Assembly (NCBI GenBank): GCA_029961685.1
Contig: JARWKL010000007.1
Location: 17,183,013-17,247,012, forward strand
DNA: 64,000 nt
Reading direction: 5' to 3'
From: Aristolochia californica
Lineage: Eukaryota; Streptophyta; Magnoliopsida; Piperales; Aristolochiaceae
Each line of letters starts with the position of its first letter. Positions within the stretch are counted from its first letter, which is position 1. Positions 53,686 through 64,000 of this stretch are shown piece after piece. The notes below the pieces were generated by a model that worked only from the letters and a program-made list of their open reading frames with translations, was not told the origin of the DNA and did not search any database. Both the position numbers and the translations under genes were made by a program.

Positions 53686-54360
53686 ATGTTAAAGATGCAA
53701 ATGAGCTATGGATGCAAAGCTTTTAAAGAGAAAAACAAACGCTCATTAAATTCTCAAGTGAACTTGCGGTGGGATATTTACCCGAGTGTAACAAGTCATT
53801 ATTTTACCCATTTTCAAAAATTTGACCTAACAATCATAGATGATTGTAAAGTGATTTATCATGCATAATGGAGAAAATTTTGTTAAGAAATGACTTTTGG
53901 ATTGGGAGTCAATACTCAGTTAAAAATCCCCCGCCTCCCCCTTTTCCTAACAATTTTAAAACCTGAGATATAAAAACGAAAAAGTGCTTACAATCCCTAA
54001 AAATTACAGACACTGTTTGGAATTAACTCTCTCTACATTTGTACATTGTACATTTTTCGTTTTATAAGTACACATTTTTCTTCAATCAAAACTTTGAGTT
54101 TTTCGCTCTCCCATCATCCCGTAAAAAAAAAAGGCAAATAGATCACAACAAAATGAAAAATTTATAGTTGATGTACTGAAAAAAATTAAAACAATAAAAA
54201 AAGTAAATGAAGAAAATTTATTCACACAACACAAATGAACACAAAAGTTTTGTTATCCAAGTTTGGGAAACTCCACTAGTCCAACACTAATATCTTGGAA
54301 TTTTACATGAAGGAGATTTTTTCTACACATGTTTTAAAAATGGATATGCCTGCTAGAAAC
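53686..54360 (+). repeat. Chimeric monomer with a C-type tract inside an A-type unit
   Basis: The start is A (gatgcaaatgagctatggatgc, aacttgcggtggg). From about 53785 to 53840 it reads C (taacaagtcatt, aaaatttgacctaac), and after that A again (ttttggattgggagtc). An A-C-A pattern within one monomer is typical of gene conversion. Confidence 0.8.
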
Positions 54361-55033
54361 ATATTAAAGATTAAAATGACCTATGGATCCAAAACTTTTA
54401 GAGAGAATAACAGATGCTCATTAAATTCTCAAGTGAACGTGCGGTGGGATATTTGCCCGAGTCAAACAAGCCATTATTTTGCCCATTTTCAAAAAATTGA
54501 CCTAATAATCATAGATGATTGTAAAGTTATTTTTCTTGCGTAACAGGCTATATTTTTATAAGAAATGACTTATGGAATGGAAGTCAACACTCAGTTAAAA
54601 ATTGCCCCTCTCCCCCTTTTCCCAACGATTACAAAACCTGAGATATAAAATCGATAAAGTGCTAACGGTCCCTAAAAATTACAGACACTCTTTGGATTTA
54701 TATCTCTCTACATTTGTGCATTGTGCATTTCCATTTTAGATGTGCTCTTTTTTTGTGAATCAGAACTTTGAGTTTTTGCTCTCCCTTCATCCCGTAAACA
54801 GGAAAAGGCAAATAGATCACAACAAAATAAAATTTTAAAGTTGATGTATGAAAAAAATTTTAAAAAATAACTAATGTAAATAAAGAAAAAGTATTCACAC
54901 AACACAAATGAACACAAAAGTTTTGTTATCCAAGTCTGGGAAATTCCACTAGTTTAACCCTAATACCTTGGAATTTTACAAGAAAGAGATTTCTTCTACA
55001 CATGTTTTAAAAATGGATATGCATGTTTGAAAC

Positions 55034-55707
55034 ATGTTAAAGATGCAACTGAGCTATGGATGCAAATATTTTAAAAAGAATAACAAACGCTCATTAAATT
55101 CTCAAGTGAACGTGCGGGGGGATCTTTACCCGAGTCTAACAAGTCATTATTTTGCCCATTTGCAAAAATTTGACCTAACAATCATAGATGATTGTAAAGT
55201 GATTTATCATGCGTAACGGGCAATAATTTTTGTAAGAAATGACTTATGGATTGCAATTCAACACTCAGTTAAAAATCCTCTGCCACCCATTTTTTCCAAC
55301 GATTGCAAAACCTGAGATATAAAAACTAAAAAGAGCTTTCAATCCCTAAAAATTTTAGACACTCTTCGGAATTATCTCTCTCTACATTTGTGCATTGCGC
55401 ATTTCCATTTTAGATGTACACTTTTTTCTTAAATCAAAACTTTGACTTTTCGCTTTCCCTTCATCCCGTAAATAGAAAAGGCTAATAGATCACAACAAAA
55501 TAAAATTTTTATAGTTGATCAGAGGAAAAAATTTAAAAGAATAACTAATGTAAATTAAAAATATTTATTCACACACCACAAATGAACACAAAAGTTTTGT
55601 TATCCAAGTTTGGGAAATTCAATTAGTCCAACCCTAATAGCTAGGAATTTTACATGAAGGAGATTTTTTCTACACATGTTTTAAAAATGGATATGCATGC
55701 TTGAAAC
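55034..55707 (+). repeat. Chimeric monomer: A-type start, C-type core and tail
   Basis: The A-type start (agatgcaactgagctatggatgc) changes to C-type between about 55065 and 55110 and stays C through ttgcaattcaac. It shares the rare gggggga and gatctttaccc variants with the C monomer at 51668. Confidence 0.8.
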
Positions 55708-56839
55708 ATGTTAAAGATTCAAATGACCTATGGATCCAAAGCTTTTATAGAGAATAACAAACACTCATTAAATTTCTCAAGTGAACGTGCGGTGGGATAT
55801 TTACCCGCGTCTAACAAGTCATTATTTTGCCCATTTTCAAAAATTTGAGCTAACAATCATTGATGATTGTAAAGTGATTTATCATGCGTAACGGGCTATA
55901 TTTTTGTAAGAAATGACTTATGGATTGCAATTCAACACTCAGTTAAAAATCCTCCACTACCCCCTTTTCCCGACGATTACAAAACCTGATATATAAAAAC
56001 TAAAAAGAGCTTACAATCCCTAAATATTACAGATACTCTTCGGAATTATCTCTCTCTACATTTGTGCATTGTGCTTTTCCATTTTAGATGTACACTTTTT
56101 TCTTAAATCAAAACTTTGAGTTTTCACTCTCCCTTCCTTCCGTAAACAGAAAAGGCATATAGATCACACCAAAATGAAAATTTTATAGTTGATGTATGGA
56201 AAAAATTAAAAACAATAAAAAAAGTAAATAAAGTAAATTTATTCACACACCACAAATTAACACAAAAGTTTTGTTATCCAAGTTTGGGCAATTCCACTAG
56301 TCCAACATTAATATCTTGGAATTTTCATGAAGGGGATTTTTTCTACACATGTTTTAAAAATGGATATGCATGGTAGAAACATGTTAAAGATTCAAATGAC
56401 CTATGGATCCAAAGCTTTTGAAGAGAATAAGAAATGCTCATTAAATTCTCAAGTGAACGTGAGGTGGGATAGTTGCCCGAGTCAAACAAGCCATTATTTT
56501 GCCCATTTTCAAAGAGTTGACCTAACCATCATGGAGGATGGTAAAGTGATTTGTCATGTGTAACGGGCTATATTTTTGTAAGAGATGACTTATGGATTGG
56601 AAGTCAACAATCAGTTAAAAATCACCCGCCTCCCCCTTTTCCCGACGATTGCAAAACCTTAGATATAAAAACGAAAAAGTGCTTACAATCCCTAAAATTA
56701 CAGATACTCTTCGGAATTATCTCTCTCTACATTTCTGCATTGTGCATTTCTATTTTAGATGTACACTTTTTTCTTAAATAAGAACTTTGAGTTTTCGCTC
56801 TACCTTCATCCCGTAAACAGAAAAGGCAAATAGATCACA

Positions 56840-56860
56840 ACGAAAAAAATTTTTAAAACA
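56840..56860. other. ~26-bp internal deletion
   Basis: Sequence passes from gatcacaac to gaaaaaaatttttaaaac, skipping the tatagttgatgtgtgg block. The interval 56381-57028 is 647 bp. Confidence 0.8.
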
Positions 56861-58054
56861 ATAACTAATGTAAATAAATAATATTTATTCACACACCACA
56901 AGTGAACACAAAAGTTTTGTTATCCAAGTTTGGAAAATTCCATTAGTCCAACCCTAATAGCTTGGAATTTTACATGAAGGAGATTTTTTCTACACATGTT
57001 TTAAAAAAAGATATGCATGCTTGAAACATGTTAAAGATTCAAAAGACCTATGGATCCAAAGCTTTTAAAGAGAATAACAAATGCTAATTAAATTCTCAAG
57101 TGAACGGGTGGTGGAATATTTACCCGAGTCTATCAAGTCATTATTTTGCCCATTTTCAAAAATTTGACCTAACAATCATAGATGATTGTAAAGTGATTTA
57201 TAATACGTAACGAGCTATATTTTTGTAAGTAATGACTTATGGATTGCAATTCAACACTCAGTTAAAAATCCTCTACCACCCATTTTTCCCGACGATTGCA
57301 AAACCTGAGATATAAAAACTAAAAAGAGCTTACAATCCCTAAAAATTACAGACACTCTTCGGAATTATCTCTCTCTACATTTGTGCAATGTGGTTTTCCA
57401 TTTTAGATGTACACTTTTTTCTTCAATCAAAACTTTTGAGTTTTTGCTCTCCCTTCATCCCGTAAACAAGAAAAGCAAAAAGCTCACAACAAAGTTAAAA
57501 TTTTATAGTTGATGTATGGAAAAAATTTAAAACAATAACAAATTTAAATATAGAAAATTTATTCACACAACTCAAATGAACACAAAAGTTTTGTTATCCA
57601 AGTTTGGGAAATTTCACTAGTTTAACCCTAATAGCTTGGAATTTTACAAGAAAGAGATTTCTTCTACACAAGTTTTAAAAATGGATATGCATGTTTGAAA
57701 CATGTTAAAGATGCAAATGAGCTATGGATGCAAAGTTTTTAAAGAGAATAACAAACGCTCAATAAATTCTCAAGTGAACTTGCGGTGGGATATTTACCCG
57801 AGTAAAACATGCCATTATTTTGCCCATTTGCAAAAACCCGACATAATAATCATAGGTGATTGTAAAGTGATATATCATGCGTAACGGGCTATATTTTTGT
57901 AAGAAATGACTTTTGGATTGGGAGTCAATACTTAGTTAAAAATCCCCCGCCTCCCCATTTTCCTGACAATTTTAAAACCTAAGATATAAAAATGAAAAAG
58001 TGCTTGCAATCCCTAAAAATTACTGACACTCTTTGGAATTATCTCTCTCTACAT

Positions 58055-58080
58055 TTCTTCATTGTGTGGAAAAAATTTAA
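58055..58080. other. ~122-bp deletion joined at tgtg
   Basis: The tgtg of cattgtgcattt is joined to the tgtg of gatgtgtggaaaaaa (58063-58066). This leaves only 550 bp between the anchors at 57702 and 58252. Confidence 0.9.
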
Positions 58081-58597
58081 AACAATAAATAATGTAAATT
58101 AAAAATATTTATTCACACACCACAAATGAACACAAAAGTTTTGTTATCCAAGTTTGGGAAATTCCATTAGTCAAACCCAAATAGCTTGGAATTTTACATG
58201 AAGGAGATTTTTTCTACACATGTTTTAAAAATGGATATGCATGCTTGAAACATGTTAAAGATTCAAAGGACCTATGGATCCAAGGATTTTAAAGAGAATT
58301 ACAATCGCTCATTAAATTTTCAAGTGAACGTGCGGTGGGATATTTAACCGAGACTAACAAGTCATTATTTTGCCCATTTTCAAAAATTTGACCTAACAAT
58401 CACAGATGATTGTAAAGTGATTAATCATGTGTAACGGGCTATATTTTTGTAAGAAATGACTTATGGATTGCAATTCAATACTCAGTTAAAAATCCTCCTC
58501 CACCCATTTTTCCCGACGATTGCAAAACCTGAGATATAAAAACTAAAAAGAGCTTACAATCCCTAAAAATTACATACACTCTTCGGAATTATCTCTC

Positions 58598-58615
58598 TCT
58601 ACATTTTTTATGTAC
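58598..58615. other. ~21-bp internal deletion
   Basis: The ctctctacattt block runs into tttatgtacac, missing the gtgcattgtgcttttcc direct-repeat region. The interval 58252-58903 is 651 bp. Confidence 0.8.
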
Positions 58616-61600
58616 ACTTTTTTCTTAAATAAAAACTTTAAGTTGTCGCTCTCCATTCATCCCGGAAACAAAAAAGGCAAAAAGCTCATAACAAAAGAAA
58701 AAAGTTATAGTTGATGTATGGAAAAAATTTAAAACTATAGCAAATGTAAATAAAGAAAATTTATTCACACAACACAAATGAACACAAAAGTTTTGTTATT
58801 CAAGTTTGTGAATTCTACTAGTTTAACCCTAATAACTTTGAATTTTATAAGAAAGAGATTTCTTCTACACATGTTTTAAAAATGGATATGCATATTTGAA
58901 ACATGTTAAAGATGAAAATGAGCTATGGGTGCAAAGCTTTTAAAGAGAATAACAAACGCTCATTAAATTCTCAAGTGAACTTGCGGTGGGATATTTACCC
59001 GAGTCAAACATGCCATTATTTTGCCCATTTGCAAAAAGCCGCATAATAATCATAGATGATTGTAAAGTGATTTATCATGCGTAACGGGCTATATTTTTGT
59101 AAGAAATGACTTTTGGATTGGGAATCAGCACTCAGTTAAAAATCCCTCGCCTCCCCCTTTTCCCAACGATTGCAAAACCTGAGATATAAAAATGAAAAAG
59201 TGTTTACAATCCCTAAAAATTACAGACACTCTTTATAATTATCTCTCTCTAAATTGTGCATTGTGCATTTCCTTTTTAGAACTACACATTTTTCTTAAAT
59301 CAAAACTACGAGTTTTTCGCTCTCCCTTCATCCTGTAAACAAAAAAAGGCATATAGATCACAACAAAATGAAAATTTTATAGTTGATGTGTGGAAAAAAT
59401 ATGAAACAATAAAAAAAGTAAATAAAATAAATTTATTCACACACCACAAATTAACACAAAAGTTTTGTTATCCAAGTTTGGGCAATTCTACTAGTCCAAC
59501 ATTAATATCTTGGAATTTTCATGAAGGAGATTTTTTCTACACATGTTTTAAAAATGGATATGCATGCTAGAAACATGTTAAAGATTCAAATAACCTATAC
59601 ATCCAAAAGCTTTTAAAGAGATTAACAAACGCTCATTAAATTCTCAAGTGGACGTGCGGTGGGATAGTTGCCCGAGTCAAACAAGCCATTATTTTGCCCA
59701 TTTTCAAAGAGTTGACCTAACAATCATAGATGATTGTAAAGTGATTTGTCATGCATAACGGGCTATATTTTTGTAAGAAATGACTTATAGATTGGAAGTC
59801 AACATTCAGTTAAAAATCGCCCCCCTCCCCGTTTTCTTGACGATCGCACAACCTGAGATATAAAAACGAAAAAGTGCTTACGATCGCTAAAAATTACAAA
59901 CACTCTTTGGAATTATCTCTCTCTACATTTGTGCACTGTGCATTTCCATTTTAGATGTACACTTTTTTCTTAAATCAGAACTTTGAGTTTTCGCTCTCCC
60001 TTCATTCCCTAAACAGAAAGGCAAATAGATCACAACAAAATAAAATTTTTATAGTTGATGTGTGGAAAAAATTTAAAACAATAACTAATGTAAATAAAAA
60101 ATATTTATTCACACACCACAAATGAACACAAAAGTTTTGTTATCAGAGTTTGGGAAATTCCATTAGTCCAACCCTAACAGCTTGGAATTTTACATGAAGG
60201 AGATTTTTTCTACACATGTTTTAAAAATGGATATGCTTGCTTGAAACATTTTAAAGATTCAAATGACCTATGGATCCAAAGATTTTAAAGAGAATTACAA
60301 ACGCTCATTAAATTCTCAAGTGAACGTGGGATGGGAAATTTAACCGAGACTAACAAGTCATTATTTTGCCCATTTTCAAAAATTTGACCTAACAATAACA
60401 GATGAATTTAAAGTGACTAATCATGCGTAACGGGCTATATTTTTGTAAGAAATGACTTATGGATTGCAATTCAACACTCAGTTAAAAATCCTCCGCCACT
60501 CATTTTTCCCGCCGATTGCAAAACCTGAGATAAAAACTAAAAAGTGCTTACAATCCCTAAAAATTACAGACACTCTTCGGAATTATCTCTCTCTACATTT
60601 GTGCATTGTGCTTTTCCATTTTTGATGTACACTTTTTTCTTAAATCAATACTTTGAGTTTTCGCTCTCCCTTCATCCAGGAAATAAAAAAGGCAAAATGC
60701 TCACAACAAAAGAAAATTTTTATAGTTGATGCATGGAAAAAATTTTAAACTATAACAAATGTAAATAAAGAAAATTTATTCACACAACACAAATGAACAC
60801 AAAAGTTTTGTTATCCAAGTTTGGCAAATTCCACTAGTTTAACCCTAATAACTTTGAATTGTACAAGAAAGAGATTTCTTCTACACATGTTTTAAAAATG
60901 GATATGCATGTTTGAAACATGTTAAAGATGCAAATGAGCTATGGGTGCAAAGCTTTTAAAGAGAATAACAAACGCTCGTTAAATTCTCAAGTGAATTTGC
61001 GGTGAGATATTTACCTGAGTCAAACATGCCATTATTTTGCCCATTTGCAAAAAGCCGCATAATAATCAGAGATGATTGTAAAGTGATTTGTCATGTGTAA
61101 TGAGCTATATTTTTGTTAGAAATGACTTTTGGATTGGGAGTCAATACTCAGTTAAAAATCCCTCGCCTCCCCCTTTTCCAGACGATTGGAAAACCTGAGA
61201 TATAAAAACAAAAAAGTTCTTACAATCCCTAAAACGTACAGACACTCTTTGGAATTATCTCTCTCTACATTAGTGCATTGTGCATTTCCGTTTTAGATGT
61301 ACATATTTTTCTTAAATAAAAACTTCGAGTTTTTCGCTCTCCCTTCATCTAGTAAACAAAAAAAGGCAAATAGATGACAACAAAATGAAAATTTTATAGT
61401 TGATGTACAGAAAAAATTTAAAACAATAAAAAAAGTAAATATCAAAAATTTATTCACACACTACAAATTAACAAAAAAAATTTGTTATCCAAGTTTTGGA
61501 AATTCCACTAGTCCAACACTAATTTCTTGGAATTTTACAAGAAGGAGATTTTTTCTACACATCTTTTAAAAATGGATATGCATGCTAGAAACATGTTAAA

Positions 61601-62129
61601 GATTCAAATGACCTATGGATCCAAAGCTTTTGAACAGAATAACAAACGCTCATTAAATTCTCAAGTGAATGTGAGGTGGGATATTTGCCCGAGTCCAACA
61701 AGCCATTATTTTGCCCATTTTCAAAGAGTTCACCTAACAATCATAGATGATTGTAAAGTGATTTTTCATGCGTAACGGGCTATATTTTTGTAAGAAAGGA
61801 CTTATGGATTGGAAGTCAACACTAATTTAAAAATCGCCCGCTACCCCCTTTTCCCTACGATTGCAAAACATTAGATATAAAACGAAAAAGTGCTTACGGT
61901 CCCTAAAAATTAAAGACACTCTTTGGAATTATCTCTCTCTACATTTGTGCATTGTGCATTTCAATTTTAGATGTACACTTTTTTCGTTAATCAGAACATT
62001 GAGTTTTCGCTCTCCCTTCATCCCGTAAAAAGAAAAAGCAAATAGATCACAACAAAATAAAAATTTTATAGTTGATATGTGGAAAAAATTTAAAACAATA
62101 ACTAATCTAAATAAAAAATATTTATTCAC

Positions 62130-62160
62130 ACACCACAATGAATCTTTTAAAGACAATAAT
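62130..62160. other. ~150-bp deletion removing the anchor of one monomer
   Basis: Sequence runs from caccacaatgaa (end of one monomer) into tcttttaaagacaata (after the HindIII block of the next). The two flanking anchors at 61593 and 62784 are 1,191 bp apart. No clear microhomology is visible at this joint. Confidence 0.85.
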
Positions 62161-64000
62161 AAACGCTCATTAAATTCTCAAGTGAACGTGGGTGGGATAT
62201 TTACCCGAGTCTAACAAGTCATTATTTTGCCCATTTTCAAATATTTGACCTAACAATTATAGATGATTATAAAGTGATTTATCATGCGTAACGGCCTATT
62301 ATTTTGTAAGAAATGACTTATGGATTGCAATTCAACACTCAAGTAAAAATCCTCCGCCACCCATTTTTCCCGACGATTGCAAAACCTGAGATATAAAAAC
62401 TAAAAAGAGCTTACAATACCTAAAAAGTACATACACTCTTTGGCATTTTCTATCTCTACATTTGTGCATTGTGCATTTCCGTTTTAGATGTACACATTTT
62501 TCTTAAATCAAAACTTCGAGTTTTTTGCTCTCCCTTCATCCCGTAAACAAAAAAAGGCATATGTATCACAACAAAATCAAGATTTTATAGTTGATGTATG
62601 GAAAAAATTTAACAAAATAAAAAAAGTAAATAAAGTAAATTTATTCACACACCACAAATGAACACAAAACTTTTGTTATCCAAGTTTTGGCAATTCCATT
62701 AGTCCAACCCTAATATCTTGGAATTTTACACGAAGGATATTTTTTCTACACATGTTTTAAAAATAGATATGCATGCTTGAAACATGTTAAAGATTCAAAT
62801 GACCTATGGATCCAAAGCTTTTAAATAGAATAAGAAACGCTCATTAAATTCTCTAGTGAACGTGTGGTGGAATATTTACCAGAGTCTAACAAGTCATTAT
62901 TTTGCCCATTTTCAAAAATTTGACCTAACAATCATAAATGATTGTAAAGTGATTTATAATGTGTAACGGGCTATATTTTTGTAAAAAATGACTTATGGAT
63001 TTCAATTCAACACTCAGTTAAAAATCCTCTGCCACCCATTTTTCCCGACGATTGCAAAACCTGAGATATAAAAACTTAAAAGAGCTTACAATCCCTAAAA
63101 ATTACAGACACTCTTCGGAATTATCTCTCTCTACATTTGTGCAATGTGGTTTTCCATTTTAGATGTGCACTTTTTTCTTCAATCAAAACTTTGAGTTTTC
63201 GCTCTCCCTTCATCCCGTAAACAAAAAAAGCAAAAAGCTCACAACAAAGTAAAAATTTTATAGTTGATGTATGGAAAAAATTTAAAACAATAACGAATGT
63301 AAATAAAGAAATTTTTTTCACAAAACTCAAATGAACACAAAATTTTTATTATCCAAGTTTGGGAAATTCCACTAGTTTTACCGTAATAGCTTGGAATTTT
63401 AAAAAAAAAAGATATTTCTTCTACACATGTTTTAAAAATGGATATGCTTGTTTGAAACATGTTAAACATCCAAATGAGCTATGGATGCAAAACTTTTAAA
63501 GAGAATAACAAACGCTCATTAAATTCTCAAGTGAACCTGCGGTGGGATATTTACCCAAGTCAAACATGCCATTATTTTGCCCATTTTCAAAAACCCGACA
63601 TAATAATCATAGATGATTGTAAAGTGATTTATCATGCGCAACAGGCTATATTTTTGTAAGAAATGACATTTGGATTGGGAGTCAATACTCAGTTAAAAAT
63701 CCCCCGTCTCCCCCTTTTCTCGACAATTTTAAAACCTGAGATATAAAAACGAAAAAGTGATTACAATCCCTAAAAATTACAGACAGTCTTTGGAATTATC
63801 TCTCTCTACATTTATGCATTGTGCATTTCCGTTTTAGATGTACACATTTTTTTTCAATCAAAATTTCGAGTTTTTCGCTCTCCCATCATCCCGTAAAAAA
63901 AAAAAAAAGACAAATAGATCACAACAAAATGAAAAATCTATAGTTGATGTACGGAAAAAATTTAAAACAATAAAAAAGTAAATAAAGAAAATTTATTCAC

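Larger units (their letters stand above)
27054..64000 (+). repeat. Right arm of ~672-bp satellite array (about 55 monomers, forward orientation)
   Basis: From the junction onward the monomer is the reverse complement of the left-arm unit. The anchor atgttaaag (or its mutated equivalent) lies near 27132, 27806, 28478, 29150, 29823, 30501, 31172, 31843, 32518, 33191, 33863, 34537, 35210, 35883, 36557, 37231, 37905, 38557, 39228, 39849, 40523, 41195, 41863, 42547, 43218, 43890, 44562, 45234, 45904, 46577, 47251, 47927, 48600, 49650, 50322, 50995, 51668, 52341, 53014, 53686, 54361, 55034, 55708, 56381, 57028, 57702, 58252, 58903, 59575, 60248, 60919, 61593, 62784 and 63459. Gaps of 1,050 bp (48600-49650) and 1,191 bp (61593-62784) each hold two monomers fused by a deletion. 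The array runs off the right edge. No gene is visible anywhere in it. Confidence 0.97.
40523..64000 (+). repeat. Degenerate trimeric array with skipped monomers, chimeras and deletions
   Basis: Types read C A B C A B C, A/C chimera, C, C, A, B, C, deleted A, C- or B-like, A, B, C, B, C, A/C chimera, B, A/C chimera, C, B, C, A, C, A, B, C, A, B, partial C, C, A. The C-A-B order is still the commonest succession, but B or A is skipped repeatedly and C-C and C-B-C steps occur. Monomer register is nearly always kept, as expected from unequal homologous exchange. There is no gene content. Confidence 0.8.

Noticed and set aside
1..64000. CRISPR array or another spacer-repeat system, given the regular repeats.
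   Set aside because: The repeating unit is ~672 bp and the whole unit is conserved. There are no short repeats with unique spacers and no associated protein genes.
1..64000. Tandemly arrayed retrotransposon or DNA transposon.
   Set aside because: No terminal repeats, target-site duplications, integrase, reverse transcriptase or transposase frames are visible, and no primer-binding or polypurine site could be placed. A distant origin from a non-coding part of a transposon cannot be excluded but is not supported here.

Overview
The whole window is one kind of DNA: a diverged, AT-rich tandem satellite with a monomer of about 672 bp (spacing between equivalent points is mostly 671-675 bp). I count about 95 monomers. 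I see no protein-coding gene, tRNA, rRNA, transposon, CRISPR array or prokaryotic signal. This is eukaryotic nuclear heterochromatin (centromeric, pericentromeric, subtelomeric or knob-like). A plant is plausible from the monomer size and AT-richness, but nothing in the sequence fixes the species.

Layout. Monomers run in one orientation from 1 to about 27,053 and in the opposite orientation from there to 64,000, with a single head-to-head switch. I take the right-hand orientation as '+'. Three monomer types can be told apart by linked diagnostic bases; I call them A, B and C. The left arm is a patchwork: mixed monomers (1-5.4 kb), a run of seven B-type monomers (5.4-10.0 kb), an almost identical 1,344-bp tandem duplication (10.6-13.3 kb), a second run of seven B-type monomers (13.3-17.4 kb), and a nearly homogeneous A-C dimeric higher-order repeat (HOR) of 1,343 bp in five copies (19.3-26.0 kb). 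The right arm begins with a regular trimeric HOR in order C-A-B, about 2.02 kb per unit (27.1-40.5 kb). It then decays into irregular trimers with missing monomers, internal deletions and A/C chimeras (40.5-64 kb).

Inside the monomer. Recurrent elements are adjacent HindIII and BamHI sites, an 18-bp dyad, a second dyad that is perfect only in type A, a hairpin-forming 8-bp inverted repeat, and one C-rich tract that has expanded to C21 in one copy. Many monomers carry open frames of 60-100 codons. These are not genes: the A and B versions of the commonest frame differ at 11 codons, all amino-acid changing and spread over all codon positions, and many copies are broken by indels.

The points most worth a second look are the inversion junction at 27,043-27,061, three HOR regimes from one monomer family side by side, the alternation of the two dyads along HOR units, and a 506-bp segment duplicated 11,979 bp apart whose two copies both end at a recombination switch at the same monomer position.
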